Positions 43,880 through 54,574 of a DNA stretch of 64,000 bases are shown piece by piece. The position numbers and the translations under genes are program-made. The notes below the pieces were generated by a model. The model had not been told where the DNA came from. It was given only the letters and a program-made list of their open reading frames with translations, and made no database searches. Every line of letters starts with the position of its first letter. Position 1 is the first letter of the stretch. The stretch is from Arion vulgaris (lineage: Eukaryota > Mollusca > Gastropoda > Stylommatophora > Arionidae), in the NCBI GenBank assembly GCA_020796225.1, contig CM036761.1:35724928-35788927 (forward strand). Direction: 5' to 3'.

Positions 43880-44850
43880 GTATTGTGAAGTTTTAAGATG
43901 GCTGTAACTCCATCCTTTTCTTTTCTTGGTCTGCCCCTTCCTCTTGATGATTCCATTTTTAGGTTGTATGCTCCTGCAACTGGTGTATTCAGGTTCATTC
44001 TATTCTCATCAAGTGGTGAAACCATTTGAGTTTCTGTTTTTCAATGAATCTAACAACAGGTGTTGTTCCTACTGTTTTTCTAATTTCCTCATCTCTTATA
44101 TGGTCTCTTCTTGTTTTATTTACTACTTTTCTCCAGCAACTCATTTCACAGTTAGTAATTTTCCCTTCTTGTTCTTTTGTCAGTGCCCATGTTTGACACT
44201 GGTAACAAAATGTTTGTATGAAGATTGCATTTACAATCTGTAATTTTGGTCTCTACTGGAATTGTTGGGTGCTTCAATATTGGGGTAATCTGGTGTGTTT
44301 TTTTTTTTTTTTTCTTTTTTCTTTTTCTTTTTCTTTTTTCTTTTTCTTTTTTTTTCTTTTTTTTTTTCTTTTTCTTTTTTCTTTTTTCTTTTTTCTTTTT
44401 TTTCTTTTTCTTTTTTTCTTTGTCCGCTTTCAACTCAGGGCGAAGTTTCATCTCTGAAACTGATTTTTGCGTGAAAATCCGTTTTCCAATTTCTTACAAT
44501 GGCAGCAGCGTGCACATTGTAAATTACTTACACTGGCAGCCGTGTGCTCAATGTACTCGTAATTAGTATTCCCTCGCCATACAGGCAGATTTTCTCCGAC
44601 TTCAGAGGTACTCACGTTATCGTCCTGAGTAAGACCAGGGGACTCGAACAAATGACGGACAGTAGGTTCGAACCCAAGCTATGAGGCGTCTCACAGCTAG
44701 AAGGCCGAGCTACTATCAACTACTCTAGGCAGTCCCCCTAATCTGGTGTGTAACATTGTTGGCTTGCTTGATTCTAGTTTTGATCATTCATGTACTAAAT
44801 AAAAACCTTTTTGTTGAAACATTAATCATTGTTACGTACTGTGTACATCT
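43880..44850 (-). pseudogene. LINE family F-like tail, interrupted by a SINE
   Basis: On the minus strand the usual ending is recognisable: CQTWALTKEQEGKITNCEMS, RKVVNKTRRDHIRDEEIRK, then the KQKLKWFHHL-type block. SINE Q (44299-44738) is inserted at its 5' side. Confidence 0.7.
44299..44738 (-). mobile_element. SINE Q with long A/AAAAG tail
   Basis: On the minus strand: tRNA-like head with B box gggttcgaacctac near 44665, a 300-bp body, then a tail of more than 110 bp made of A runs broken by G. Exact 13-bp TSDs taatctggtgtgt at 44286-44298 and 44739-44751. Confidence 0.9.
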
Positions 44851-45144
44851 AAAACTATCTCACTTTAAATTACTTCCTTATTTCAACTTCTCTATATACT
44901 CTTACATTTGAGGTAGAAATATTCCTTAAGTAAAGGTAGAAGTAAAATTGCCTGGTTTTACAATACTATGTCACTTGGAATTGCTTGTTTGTCATATTCC
45001 TAAGTAAAACTACCTTGTTTTATAAAACTATTTCACATTATTTTTGTTCTTTTTCAACCCGGGTATGCAGTTTTACTTCAATCTGTTAAATATTAATTAA
45101 AATACCAGTAAAGGAAAGGTTAATATCTTCGCAAAAATAAGAAG

Positions 45145-45387
45145 TTCAAAGGTGAAGGACTAGCTCTATTGTTCTGGGCTTTCCCATATAGCTTGGTCAC
45201 TCTCAGCTAAAATGCCATGTCACCTGCCGAGAGTATTAGACAAAGCCTTAACTCCATAGTTTCAGTAAAAATCCTAGTGATCTATGGAAAGATTACACCT
45301 GGGAACAGAACTATGCAGTTTGGATTTGAACCCACAACATTCAGAATTAAAAACAAACAGCATCACCACTTCGCCACAGAAACCCCT
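45145..45387 (-). mobile_element. SINE G, diverged copy
   Basis: Shares gtgaaggactagctctattg, ctgccgagagtattagacaa, ggatttgaacccacaac (B box) and ccacttcgccacagaaaccc. Confidence 0.85.
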
Positions 45388-45415
45388 ATCTATAGTAACA
45401 TATCAACATACCTGT

Positions 45416-45787
45416 AAACCAATACCAAAGTTGGTACTAGCATAGCACACCTGCAAACCAATATTATAAGAAAAAGAAAATATGTTGGACACATCTTGAG
45501 AATAAATGATCAACGAATATCAAAGAAGACATTGAAGTGGGATGCAAAGGGTTCAAGAAAGAGTGGACGCCTAAGGAGACCCTGAAATGAACTTTGCTGA
45601 GAGAGGCAAGAAATATTGGTCACAGCTCCATGGAGTAGATTGAGTTGCCCAGGATAGAGCAGAATGGAGAAATTGCTTGCAGGCCCTATGTAACGTATAA
45701 GGGTACGAAAGGAATTATTATTATAAACCAATACCAAAGTTGGTACTAGCATAGCATACCTGCAAACCAATACCAAAGTTGGTACTG
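45416..45787. repeat. 39-bp repeat spanning the exon-intron boundary, split by LINE K
   Basis: Unit aaaccaataccaaagttggt plus actagcatagcayacctgc occurs at 45416-45454 and 45725-45763. Its start recurs in the exon at 45764-45787. On the minus strand the unit contains the exon end and the donor (TTGCAG|GTATGC), so donor-like sites repeat downstream. Confidence 0.9.
45464..45724 (+). pseudogene. LINE family K tail
   Basis: Reads RKYVGHILRINDQRISKKTL, KWDAKGSRKSGR, then VAQDRAEWRNCLQALCNV and an (ATT)n tail. TSD aaaccaata at 45455-45463 and 45725-45733. Confidence 0.88.
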
Positions 45788-45890
45788 AGTCTCCCTTTGA
45801 TTCTACTGGACTTTTTCCTGATGGAATGCAGATTTAGCTTAGATATCTTGTCACTGAAGGTCTGGTCTGTGAGCTTCTTGTACTTGTATA
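45760..45890 (-). CDS. DNMBP: DNMBP-like, DH-BAR linker exon
   Basis: Completes the Val codon, reads YKYKKLTDQTFSDKISKLN, then KKSSRIKGRLSTNFGIGLQ, and ends CAG before donor gtatgc. There is no PH domain after the DH, as in Tuba. The exon end and its donor are part of a 39-bp unit that is repeated downstream in the intron. Confidence 0.9.
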
Positions 45891-46029
45891 CTAGAAAAAT
45901 AAGGTGATAGTTATAAAGACATGCACATTTTTTTATCAAATATGGTGAGAAATTATAAACTTTTAAAATGAACAAATTATGCGTCATTGGATACCACTAA
46001 TAAAATACCATTGGACACTGCTAATGGTT

Positions 46030-46330
46030 ACAGCCCAGTGCCATGGTCTTCTGTATTTGTCTTACGCTTCTAAGATGGCCTGAGTGATAAATTTCTGTAT
46101 CTTTTAGCATAACAGAGATCTTTCCATCTTTTCTGTGGTCTTCCCTCTACTTTCCTCCTGATGTCATGCTGCAGAAAGCTTTATAGAAAGTATGACCAGG
46201 CTGTATTCTTACTAGGTCAAACATTCTAACAAGGTCAAACCATCTCATTCTCTTTTTTTTCTATGTAATCCAAGGAAGATCTTGTTGCAATCTTCTTCTC
46301 ATTCTGGTCTCTTCTTGTGTTGTTGGTGAC
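46030..46330 (-). pseudogene. LINE family F-like tail
   Basis: The reverse strand follows the family F end (GRPQKRWKDLCYAKRYRN-like, with a DLV.MFD segment), strongly decayed. Confidence 0.65.
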
Positions 46331-46440
46331 CTTTTGAGACATCATATTTCATGTGTGCCAATAGTGAATGAAAAATATGGGTTAAATGATGTATTACCCA
46401 CAATATACCTCATAGTATAAAAAAAAACTTCTTTACTTTT
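46331..46440 (+). mobile_element. SINE I, 3' fragment
   Basis: gtgccaatagtgaatgaaaaat, attacccacaatatacctc and tataaaaaaaaacttctttac match the SINE I end. Confidence 0.6.
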
Positions 46441-46494
46441 CTTTTTATTTCAGTAGACATTAATAATAATAATACAGAAATGACTAACACCTCT

Positions 46495-46745
46495 AAAGCT
46501 GAAGGATTGACTTCATTGCCTCGGGTTTTACCCTTTATGGTTTTACCCCATATGGTTCGGTAACTCTCCACAGAAATGGCACACCACCTGCCGAGAGTAT
46601 TGCACAAAGCACTAACTCAATAGCTCCTTCAAAAATCCTAGGAGTCTCTGGAAAAAAATGCACTTGTAAACAGAAAGGTGTGGTCTGGAATCTAAACCAG
46701 TCCTTCTAAACGCAAGGTAAAGGTCTAACTACTTAGTCACACAGC
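46495..46745 (-). mobile_element. SINE G, copy
   Basis: Complete order from ctgaaggattgacttcattgc to cttagtcacacag. One internal doubling (ggttttaccc..tatggt) occurs near 46525-46560. Confidence 0.85.
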
Positions 46746-46776
46746 ACCAAGATACATCAAGAAACAAGAGGTTTAC

Positions 46777-46882
46777 CTAGGTCTTTCCTTCTCTTGTACT
46801 CGTTAATGGCTTTGGCAACATCTGTCATGGCATTGATGGCAGCAATGATATCTTCTCTATCTGGATGATCTTCATCTGTGTT
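46777..46882 (-). CDS. DNMBP: DNMBP-like, end of DH domain
   Basis: Starts phase 0 after acceptor atacacag, reads NTDEDHPDREDIIAAINAMT, then DVAKAINEYKRRKDL, and splits a Val codon at donor gtaaac. This is the last DH helix, with the KRRKDLV end typical of Tuba. Confidence 0.92.
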
Positions 46883-47044
46883 CTGTGTATAAATAAAATA
46901 ATAAGGGAACCATAAAAGTTAAACTGTTTTGATGGGGGGGTCTAAGATGTAGTGAATGAGATGACAGAAGACAGGATAAGTGAACAAGAGATGAGACCCT
47001 ACTCCACCTCTAAGTGGTGAAACTGGTAACTTCTGTGTTCGTCC

Positions 47045-47170
47045 TCTCTGAATTCAGGCTAGCCAGAGCACATGGTATAGTGCTTCTTGCTGATTTTTAC
47101 ACGAAGGCCTGCTTTTTTTTATTATCAGTGTCCCCCGCATACAGGCACAACTTCTCCAGCTTAAGAGTTT
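47045..47170 (+). repeat. Dispersed repeat J, copy 3
   Basis: Shares attcaggctag, gcttcttgctgatttttaca and cttctccagcttaagag with the copies at 3740 and 22655. Confidence 0.5.
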
Positions 47171-48314
47171 AAACTGGTAACAAGTTGCCTCCTGCAGTCT
47201 GACAAAGCAAGTAGGGATAAAAAAGGAAGGCAAACATGATCCCAAAAATACTGACATTGGATGTGTTGAGGTGAAAGGTGCGGATATTGCTTCAGTCTTA
47301 TTGTAAACTATATCCCAAATGTTACAAATAATTTTGTCGTGAGTGAAGAAAGAAGTTTTTATCAGGAGGAAAAAAAATCAAAATTGTTAAAACATTGGTG
47401 TAAAATAAACCCCAGTGAATAGCCACCAAGCGATTTAATTAAATAACAGTTCTACTTACAGACAGACACAACTCAGCTGTTATTTAGCTATAGGTCAAAT
47501 AAATGAGTGCTTAGAGCAGATGGTCACTACTTGCAGTTAAAAAACGGAATGGTACATTACTGTTAAAGGGCAGCAGTGTTGACACACTATTTAATCCTAG
47601 GGGTGACAGGTTAACAATTTATGTTACCTAAATTGAATTCTATATTCTATTGGCCAAAAAAAAAAAAAATTGGGACAGGTGAAAGGTGAGAAATTTCTCT
47701 AGCCAATTAGCAGCTTAATCGTTACATAACACACCAAAGTTAATGGTGACTTCTAACTAGTACATAGGGAGCAGTAAGCAATATCATTTTATATCTTATC
47801 TCTTCTTATCTTGACGAAAAACTATTTTTGCTTTGTCTTATACAAGATTGTGAAAGGGAAAAACTAACTGTAGAATGAGACTTGAGAGATTTAGCATCTG
47901 GTTTGCAGTGTTTCAGAATTGCATTCAGTAACTCATTATAGACATATAAGCATAATAGACATATCTCATAAAGAGCAACAGACTGTAGAAAAGAGCAACA
48001 GACTGTAGAGAATTGCTACCCGCTAAGATCTGTAAACAAGTTGTTAGGGATTTGGAGCAAGTATCCTAATGGAAGGGACAAATGGCAATCATACAGAAAA
48101 TCAACCACCACAGATTTTTCCCCCTTGTCTGATTGAAAAGGCACAGATCAAGGTCCTCTGGGTATATGCAGATTAGTCCAGTTCAGTTCTCCCAATCAAC
48201 GTCATGCACAATGGACAAGTCTATATATGATCCATTGTCCAATTCAGCCACTATCTCAGTGTATGTGGCAAGCGTATGTAAAATATTAGTTATGGTATAT
48301 AAATATTATATATA
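47171..48314. other. DNMBP intron, nothing recognised
   Basis: The longest stretch in the gene without an identified repeat. It includes an oligo-A run at 47657-47670. Confidence 0.45.
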
Positions 48315-48550
48315 GTCTGATATCATCATCAGGTGCCGTGCCAGTTGGTGTATAGGCGATCATGGATCTCCACAAATCTCTGTCTTTGGTGTTTGCTATC
48401 AACTCAGATGTTGGCGCTCTACCGTGCCATGAAGTCAGGCTAACCAAAATTTTCTTTCTCTGTCTCGTCTACCATTGATTTTACTGATGTACATGACTAC
48501 TTTGTCTTCACCGGTTCCTCCTTTGGCTTACCCATTCATCTCTTCCTCTT
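48315..48550 (-). pseudogene. LINE family S tail
   Basis: The reverse strand carries a KSMVDETEKEN-like stretch, LTSWHGRAPTSELIANTKDR and WRSMIAYTPTGTAPD, matching the plus copy at 59550-59805. Confidence 0.7.
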
Positions 48551-48636
48551 CTAGACACCATCAAGTGTAAAGGACACTGATTGCTCCTCTGTGTCTGGTC
48601 ACAAACAAATCAAGAAAGAAGAACATAAATCCAGAT

Positions 48637-48880
48637 ATCTAAGATGAAGTGAATGTGATGACTGAAGTCATAGTCAGTGAACCAGAGTTGACCAAGACCC
48701 AACATCACATTGGGTATAAGATGCAATGAATGAGATGACTGAAGTCAGTGAACCAGAGTTGACCAAGATCTAACATCACATTGGGTATAACATGTAATAA
48801 ATGACATGACTGAAGTCAGTTTTGGTTAACTAGAACAACTCCACCTCCAAGTAGTAGCCCTAATAACAGACTACTACATT
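48637..48880. repeat. About 70-bp tandem repeat, 3 copies
   Basis: Blocks atgaagtgaatgtgatgact, cagtgaaccagagttgacca and acatcacattgggtata recur three times with indels. A single related unit lies near 46935-47020. Confidence 0.85.
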
Positions 48881-48904
48881 ACTCAGTCTGGCTAAATGAT
48901 TCAT

Positions 48905-49325
48905 TGATGGATTGGAAATTTTCATTGCACTTTGGTGAGTAACCATCTGTGCTTCGATATTTTTCTTACACAAGAAAATCTCAGAGCAGTGCATGGACTC
49001 CATGGCACCGGCGAGGGCCCTCAATGTCATTAAGAAGATGGGGAAAATTTTTCGGATGAATTTTTCTTTCTAATACATTTTGCCCGGGCAAAGGTTTTCC
49101 AGCCTGCTCTTCACTATTTTTAGCTACCAAGGGTTCTTTTATGTGCTCAACTTGAACACAGGACCTATGTTTTATCATCCATCTTCAATAGGACTAGGAA
49201 CTCAATCTCACCTACACTAACATCAGGAATCTCTGGAAAAATATCCTGATTGCTCCACTAGGCGGCGAACCGAGTATCTTTAGAAAAGAGGCGAGCACCT
49301 AGCCTCTATGCCACAGAGAAGCCCT
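48905..49325 (-). mobile_element. SINE M, unexpanded copy
   Basis: Same order as 34345-34970, but with one copy of the segment that is repeated there (ctcaatctcacctacactaa). The head at the right end reads cctctatgccacagagaag. Confidence 0.85.
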
Positions 49326-49504
49326 TCTGGCAAAATGAATAAGAATCAAAAGGGGAAACAACCCAGATTTGTAAATAGCAGTGCTGCAAGTGGATGTGCC
49401 GGCTCAATGGGGACAGATATTGCAGTCTTGCTGTACACTATGACACAACGTAACAAATGTCTTTTTTTTCAGTACAAATAAAGTAGAATTGTATAAAAGC
49501 TCAC

Positions 49505-49746
49505 CTTCAGCAGCTCATTCAGCAAGAGTGGATACTTGAGTATCCTCTGTACAGGCTTGATGAGTATTCCTGACACATCAAACACATTCATCTGCTCTCT
49601 CATTTTCTCAATCTTGGCATTAAAGTAATCATTAATCTCTGTGCTCTCTGTGTAGCGTTCCATGGCAGTAATAACATCGTCATGGTTTCGGCAGTATGGT
49701 GCATATGTGTTCTTCATGTCTTCCGCAAAATATGTGAAGCATTTTC
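49505..49746 (-). CDS. DNMBP: DNMBP-like, DH domain exon 3 with CR3
   Basis: Codes GKCFTYFAEDMKNTYAPYC, then the invariant-type DH block ILIKPVQRILKYPLLLNELL before donor gtgagc. That block is the CR3 helix contacting the GTPase switch regions in RhoGEFs. Confidence 0.95.
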
Positions 49747-49774
49747 CTATAAGGTAATGACACAAGTATTAATT

Positions 49775-49825
49775 CTTCAATGATCCAGCGGCACTTGAGC
49801 TCTTGTCCTTCGGCCCGACAAGTAT
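49775..49825 (-). mobile_element. SINE N, 3' end fragment
   Basis: gatccagcggcacttgagct and cttgtccttcggcccgaca match the tail of SINE N in reverse. Confidence 0.55.
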
Positions 49826-49899
49826 TAATATATAAAGCCATATTGCAGTAATATCAATGGTGACAATATAAATGTGTTTTTTACAAAAGAATGTTAAGA

Positions 49900-50270
49900 A
49901 TCACATTTACTGTTGAAAATACTAATCACGATATGCTAAAAGAGATGGGTTCACGGAGGCAACTCATCAACGTTAGAATAAAGCTGACGATATCATCACC
50001 AGAAAAAGGCAACCATTATGATGTGTGCGGACAGGTCATGAGAAAAGGAGCTTCGGAGACTACTATGACAACTGGCAAATTCAATTTGGTGGGGAAGGGG
50101 GGGTTTGAACATATAGGATGACAGAGAGAGAACATTTTTGATAGATTAACTTCGTGGCATGGAAAAATGTCAAGATCGGGACTAATAGTCAGCACTATGA
50201 ACAAACATTTGGGGTAATCCCTGAATGTCTACACAAGCTGCATGGCACATGATGATAATATTATAATCAA
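49900..50270 (+). pseudogene. LINE family S tail, diverged
   Basis: Contains KKLTISSPEKGNHYDVCGQV-like and LTSWHGKMSRSGL-type segments (near 50145-50180) matching the S copies, with shifts. Confidence 0.6.
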
Positions 50271-50439
50271 AGAGAAAAGCACATGCATTATGCTCCAAGA
50301 AAAAATAGTCACAACAGCTGCTTCAAAAAGAATGCAGTAAAACAGGTTAGCAATAGGAGAATGAATAATGAAAAAATATATGAGATAAAATGCAGTTTTA
50401 CACTTAGAAACAAATACAAGTTACCAACAACACAAGACA

Positions 50440-50762
50440 AGACAGAATCACCAACATCAGCATAAGAAAGAAAGTTGGCACAAAACCGTGCTTGAATTAC
50501 ATAGATAAACAAAGAATGAAGTGGTTTGGCCACTTAATAAGAATGCATCCAAACTCCACAGTATACAGAGTCTTCTACAACAGAACATCGGGAAAGAAGG
50601 CAAGAGGAAGACCACGGAAAAGATGGTTAGATGGCGTAGCAGAATCCTGTGAAAGAGCAAAGATAACAATCACACAAGCCACCAGAACAGCGCAAGACAA
50701 AAACAGAAAACCACGACACTGGGCAACAACCCGGTAGCAGTGTGACGACAAAAGAAGAAGAA
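50440..50762 (+). pseudogene. LINE family F, 3' tail copy 2
   Basis: Nearly identical to 27815-28160, including NYIDKQRMKWFGHLIRMHPN and KKARGRPRKRWLDGVAESCE. It ends in an AAG/AAC tail. Confidence 0.88.
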
Positions 50763-50904
50763 CAAGAACAACAAATACAATTTTTACTAGAAGGTTTTCA
50801 TATAGGTAGGTAGAAACAGAAACTGTTGGTTACATTTCATGCCAACAGAACTGCACTATTTGTATTAAGTTAGAAACATCTGCAATGTGCACTGTCATCA
50901 TTAA

Positions 50905-51290
50905 TCCTCTCCGCTCCTCGTGGAGCATAGGGCCTCAACAGTTGTTCGCCACTCTTCTCGGTCTCTGGCTGTTCTTTTTATGTTCTCCCAGGTCAATTGA
51001 GCACTCTTCAGCTCCTCAGTAAGACCTCGTCTCCAAGTCTGCTTAGGGCGTCCTCTTTTCGTTTTCCCTGCGGGTTCCACTCGAGCACCTGTCTAGTGAC
51101 ACTCGACTGTGTCTTCCGTAAGGTATGGCCTATCCATCGCCATCTTCTCCTCTTGACCTGTGTCATCATAGGTTCCTGCCCTGTTCTTATCCACAGATCC
51201 GTGTTTGTAACTCTATCATACCATCTCAATCTGAGAATCCGCAGCAAACATCCGTTGACAAAGGTCTGGATCTTATTTGTATTTGCCCTA
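50905..51290 (-). pseudogene. LINE family O tail
   Basis: The minus strand codes MLRILRLRWYDRVTNTDLWI, RTGQEPMMTQVKRRRWRWIG and HTLRKTQSSVTRQVLEWNPQ in one frame, followed by a decayed end. Compare 13600-14045. Confidence 0.85.
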
Positions 51291-51299
51291 GTGACTCAA

Positions 51300-51835
51300 T
51301 GTGCACTGTGCCAAACTCAAAAGTTTCTTCTTGCTTTGGCCTTTTCTTCTTCTTTTGTCAGCACACTGTTACAAGGTTGCTTATCCAGTGTCATGGTTTT
51401 ATGTATTTGTCTTGCGCTTCTCTGGTGACTTGTGTGATGATTTTCTTAGTCCTCTGGCAGAATTCAACTACGCTATCTATCTACCTTTTCCTCTGTCTTC
51501 CTCATGCCTTCCTTCCTAATATTCTGTTGTGGAAAGTGTCATAGGCAGTTTGGTCTGTTCGCATTCTTACTAAGTGGTCAAACCACTTCAATCTCTGTTT
51601 CGCTATATAGTTCAAGCACGGTCTTCTTCCAACCTTTTCTCTGATGCTGGTATTCGTAAATCTGTAGATTCGTGTGTTGTTGGTGACTTTGGGGAGACAA
51701 CTCATTTCACATGTTGCTATTTTCTGTGTATGTGTCTTATTAATTGTCCATGTTTGACATTGGTAACATAGCGTGGGTATGAAGATGCTGTTGATCAACT
51801 GTTGTTTAGTTGTCAGTGAGATGTTTGGATGTCTA
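51300..51835 (-). pseudogene. LINE family F-like tail
   Basis: The frame at 51502-51798 codes NSIFIPTLCYQCQTWTINKT, EMSCLPKVTNNTRIYRFTNT, then NYIAKQRLKWFDHLVRMRTD. The remainder toward 51300 is shifted. Confidence 0.82.
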
Positions 51836-52066
51836 AGTAGTAAGCTCTAAGTAGTGAGCATATTTGGCCTTTGATTTCACCATTCCTTGTCGGATTCTGT
51901 TTGGCTTAACTAGAAAAGTCTGTAGTTTTACAGCTGTATATTGTTTTTGTACTTTGTAAAACGACAGTACTTTGTTTTTACATGTTTTGCCACTACTTCC
52001 GGTTGCAATACACTAACTAAACTACAAAAATGACACAATTCACTGTTTTAAAAGTTCACTACTTAC

Positions 52067-52196
52067 CCATATGTTGCTCATCAAAGTTCTTCCCAGAGGT
52101 ACATGTCTCTAAGTGGATCACCATCTTCTGACTGACATCTGCTATTTCTTCCATGTTACCCAAAAGAAAAATTAGGTCAACACCTGGAGCAGGTTT
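52067..52196 (-). CDS. DNMBP: DNMBP-like, DH domain exon 2
   Basis: Codes KPAPGVDLIFLLGNMEEIAD and VSQKMVIHLETC, the second helical block of a DH domain, ending with one base of a Gly codon before donor gtaagt. Confidence 0.9.
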
Positions 52197-52339
52197 CTGA
52201 AAAACACAATTAATGGCCGATCTATGTTTCTTAAGAGCAAAAAAAATTTTTTTAAATAATACTTTGTCTCTGTTCACTTCTAGAACAACCATTTTATAAA
52301 CCTCTCTTTGTGGTTTGAGAAATTTAGAGTGATTATGTT

Positions 52340-52403
52340 GTGCTTTTTATATATTAGATATAATATAATATATATAATATATTTATATATATAAATTATT
52401 TAA

Positions 52404-52483
<80 letters not shown>
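52340..52483. repeat. (TA)n microsatellite
   Basis: An uninterrupted TA run from about 52411 to 52483 with a more broken AT flank before it. A second run is at 52780-52815. Confidence 0.95.
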
Positions 52484-52486
<3 letters not shown>

Positions 52487-52779
52487 AGAACACTGATGTC
52501 CTGAAAGAACTAAATGTTAAAGAAAATTGGCTGATAAACAACATACTATACAGAAAAATTAGATACTTTGGTCACAGTAAGCGTCACGATGACCTGGAAA
52601 GAACAATTTTAGAGGGCAGGGTCCCAGGACGCAGAGTCAGACCAAGAAAGAGATGGCTACAAGATATTAAAGACACTATGAATATGACCATCAACGAAGT
52701 GGGTGAACTGGCAAGAGACAGAGTGAATTTCATATGTGCTGCAAAGAGAGCAACGTCCTATAAAGGATACACACCATGA

Positions 52780-52820
<41 letters not shown>

Positions 52821-53530
52821 TGAAGGCAAGGTGTTACGAAAAGTTCTTAGAACATCCTGGACAGAGAAGAGAAAAAATACACAAACATCCTACTAGACCT
52901 GCATATCAAGGAGCATTAGCTCATAAATAACATCATGTACGGGAAGATTTGAAAATAGATGTCTGCGATAAATAATGAATATAAAATGGAACGAATTCAG
53001 GAGAAGTGATGAAATCAGAGACATGTCTGGTCAACCACTAGTGACAATTGTTATAAGAAAGAGAAGATGGAGATATGTTGGGCACACCTTGAGGAGAAAT
53101 GATCAACGAATATCAAAGCAGGCATTGAAGTGGGATGCAAAGGGTTCAAGAAAGAGAGGTCGACCTAAGGAGACCCTGAGCGAACTTTGCTGAGAGAGGC
53201 AGGAAATATCGGTCTCAGTTCCATGGAGGAGATTGAGCGAGTTGCCCAGGATAGAGCAGTATGGAGAAATTACTTGCAGGCCCTTTGTAACGTATAACGG
53301 TACAAGAGGAATTATTATTATTATTATTTTACGGGAAGATGAAATATTTTGGAACGGTAATGGAAGGCATGGTTCCTGTAGTACTAGTCGGGGATAACCA
53401 AGACGAAGGTGGCAGCAGGATATTAAAGAAACCTTGAACAAGACACTGGTGGAAGCGGACGAACTTGCAAGAAACAGTTTTTAGGTGGGCTGTGATGAAA
53501 GCGATGTTCCATAAGGGACATGCTACTACT
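52487..53530 (+). pseudogene. LINE family T, interrupted by LINE K
   Basis: 52487-52770 reads KELNVKENWLINNILYRKIR, YFGHSKRHDDLERTILEGRV and RPRKRWLQDIKDTMNMT. After a (TA)n run a second T segment (52815-52948) continues at 53330-53530 beyond an inserted LINE K. Two family T insertions are probably involved. Confidence 0.8.
52949..53329 (+). pseudogene. LINE family K tail inserted in LINE T
   Basis: Codes NIKWNEFRRSDEIRDMSGQP and KRRWRYVGHTLRRNDQRISK, then WDAKGSRKRGRPKETL, ending in (ATT)n. Exact 11-bp TSD tacgggaagat at 52938-52948 and 53330-53340. Confidence 0.92.
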
Positions 53531-53724
53531 TAAACTGAAGACTCATTATTATCTCATTACTTATTTGCTAATTGTTTATTTGAAAACTTTGTACATACAG
53601 AGTATCTTTATTTCATTGCATTCTGAATCCATTTCTAAACAGTTTAGTGTTATAATATTTCAAACAAATGTAACTAGCAACAAATAGGTTTTAAGTGCTT
53701 GTATTACATTACTAGACAATAGGG

Positions 53725-53965
53725 GTCTCAATGACGAAGTGGTTAAATCATTTGCCTGTTGTACTGAAGGTTGTTGGTTCAAACCCGGGTCAAGACACAT
53801 GGGGAATTTTTTCATGAGATCCCTACGATTGTTGCCAGAGCTACGGAATTTGTGCTTTGTGCAATGCTCTCAGCATGCTCTTGGCATGCCATCTCTGTCG
53901 ACAGGGACGAAGCCATATGGGGAAACCTAGTGCAATGAAGACAATCCTTCGTCTTTGGACTAGAC
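53725..53965 (+). mobile_element. SINE G, forward copy
   Basis: Begins ggggtctcaatgacgaagtgg (A box), has ttggttcaaacccggg (B box) and ends gcaatgaagacaatccttcg. The only plus-strand copy of this family seen here. Confidence 0.85.
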
Positions 53966-54188
53966 AATGAAGACTAAAGCATACATCTAAAATACAAAAA
54001 TGCCAGGAGGATTCTAAAATTTCAGAAGTGAATGGGTTGAGGCAAATAGTAACGATTAGACCACAGGCTCCCATTCGGGAGGCCTCAGTTCAATCCCTGG
54101 TAATGTCAATGAGCTTTTTTCTGTTGAGGGCATAAAAAAATATGCTAACCTGAACAGTTTCGTGGTGACTGCGCTAGCCATTCAGCCA

Positions 54189-54269
54189 TTAACTCTTTGT
54201 GGACCAAACGCCACACTAAAGGGCATTTTTATTCTAAAAACAAATTTGTCCTGGTCCACTAAGAGTTAA
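54189..54269. mobile_element. TTAA-flanked MITE, 81 bp with flanks
   Basis: TTAA on both sides and inverted ends ctctttgtggacca / (reversed) ctcttagtggacca, 13 of 14 matching. Removing it restores the ccattaaattc seen in other SINE H copies. Confidence 0.9.
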
Positions 54270-54298
54270 ATTCAACAAGCTCATCCTACCCCATTCTA

Positions 54299-54574
54299 GT
54301 AAAAGTAAAGTAAAGGAACCCTTTCATACCTCGTGGTACATAGGGCAATACAGTGTTAGGCCTGTATTTTTCATTGACAGTCGGCACCCGACGGGTGATG
54401 TGGTCAGCATCACGCCGGCCGCCTTTACTTTCCCGAGCATGTCTGGTACCCCAGTTGAGGCTGGGTCGACCTGAGAGCCGTCGGGTCGGAAAAATTCCAG
54501 GCGCACTGCGGAGTTGAACCCAGACCACCAGCCTTGAGAAGCGAGTTCACTAACAACTACGCTACCGCAGCTCT
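54299..54574 (-). mobile_element. SINE I, full copy
   Basis: On the minus strand: gcggtagcgtagttgttagt (A box), ctgggttcaactccgcag (B box), a GC-rich middle, and an end at ggtatgaaagggttcctttac. Exact 13-bp TSDs ctaccccattcta at 54286-54298 and 54575-54587. Confidence 0.93.

Noticed and set aside
44152..44451. A Lys-rich protein (minus strand)
   Set aside because: It reads the A/AAAAG tail of SINE Q.
54286..54528. An 80-codon minus-strand frame in GC-rich DNA
   Set aside because: It lies within SINE I, whose body is GC-rich and open by chance.
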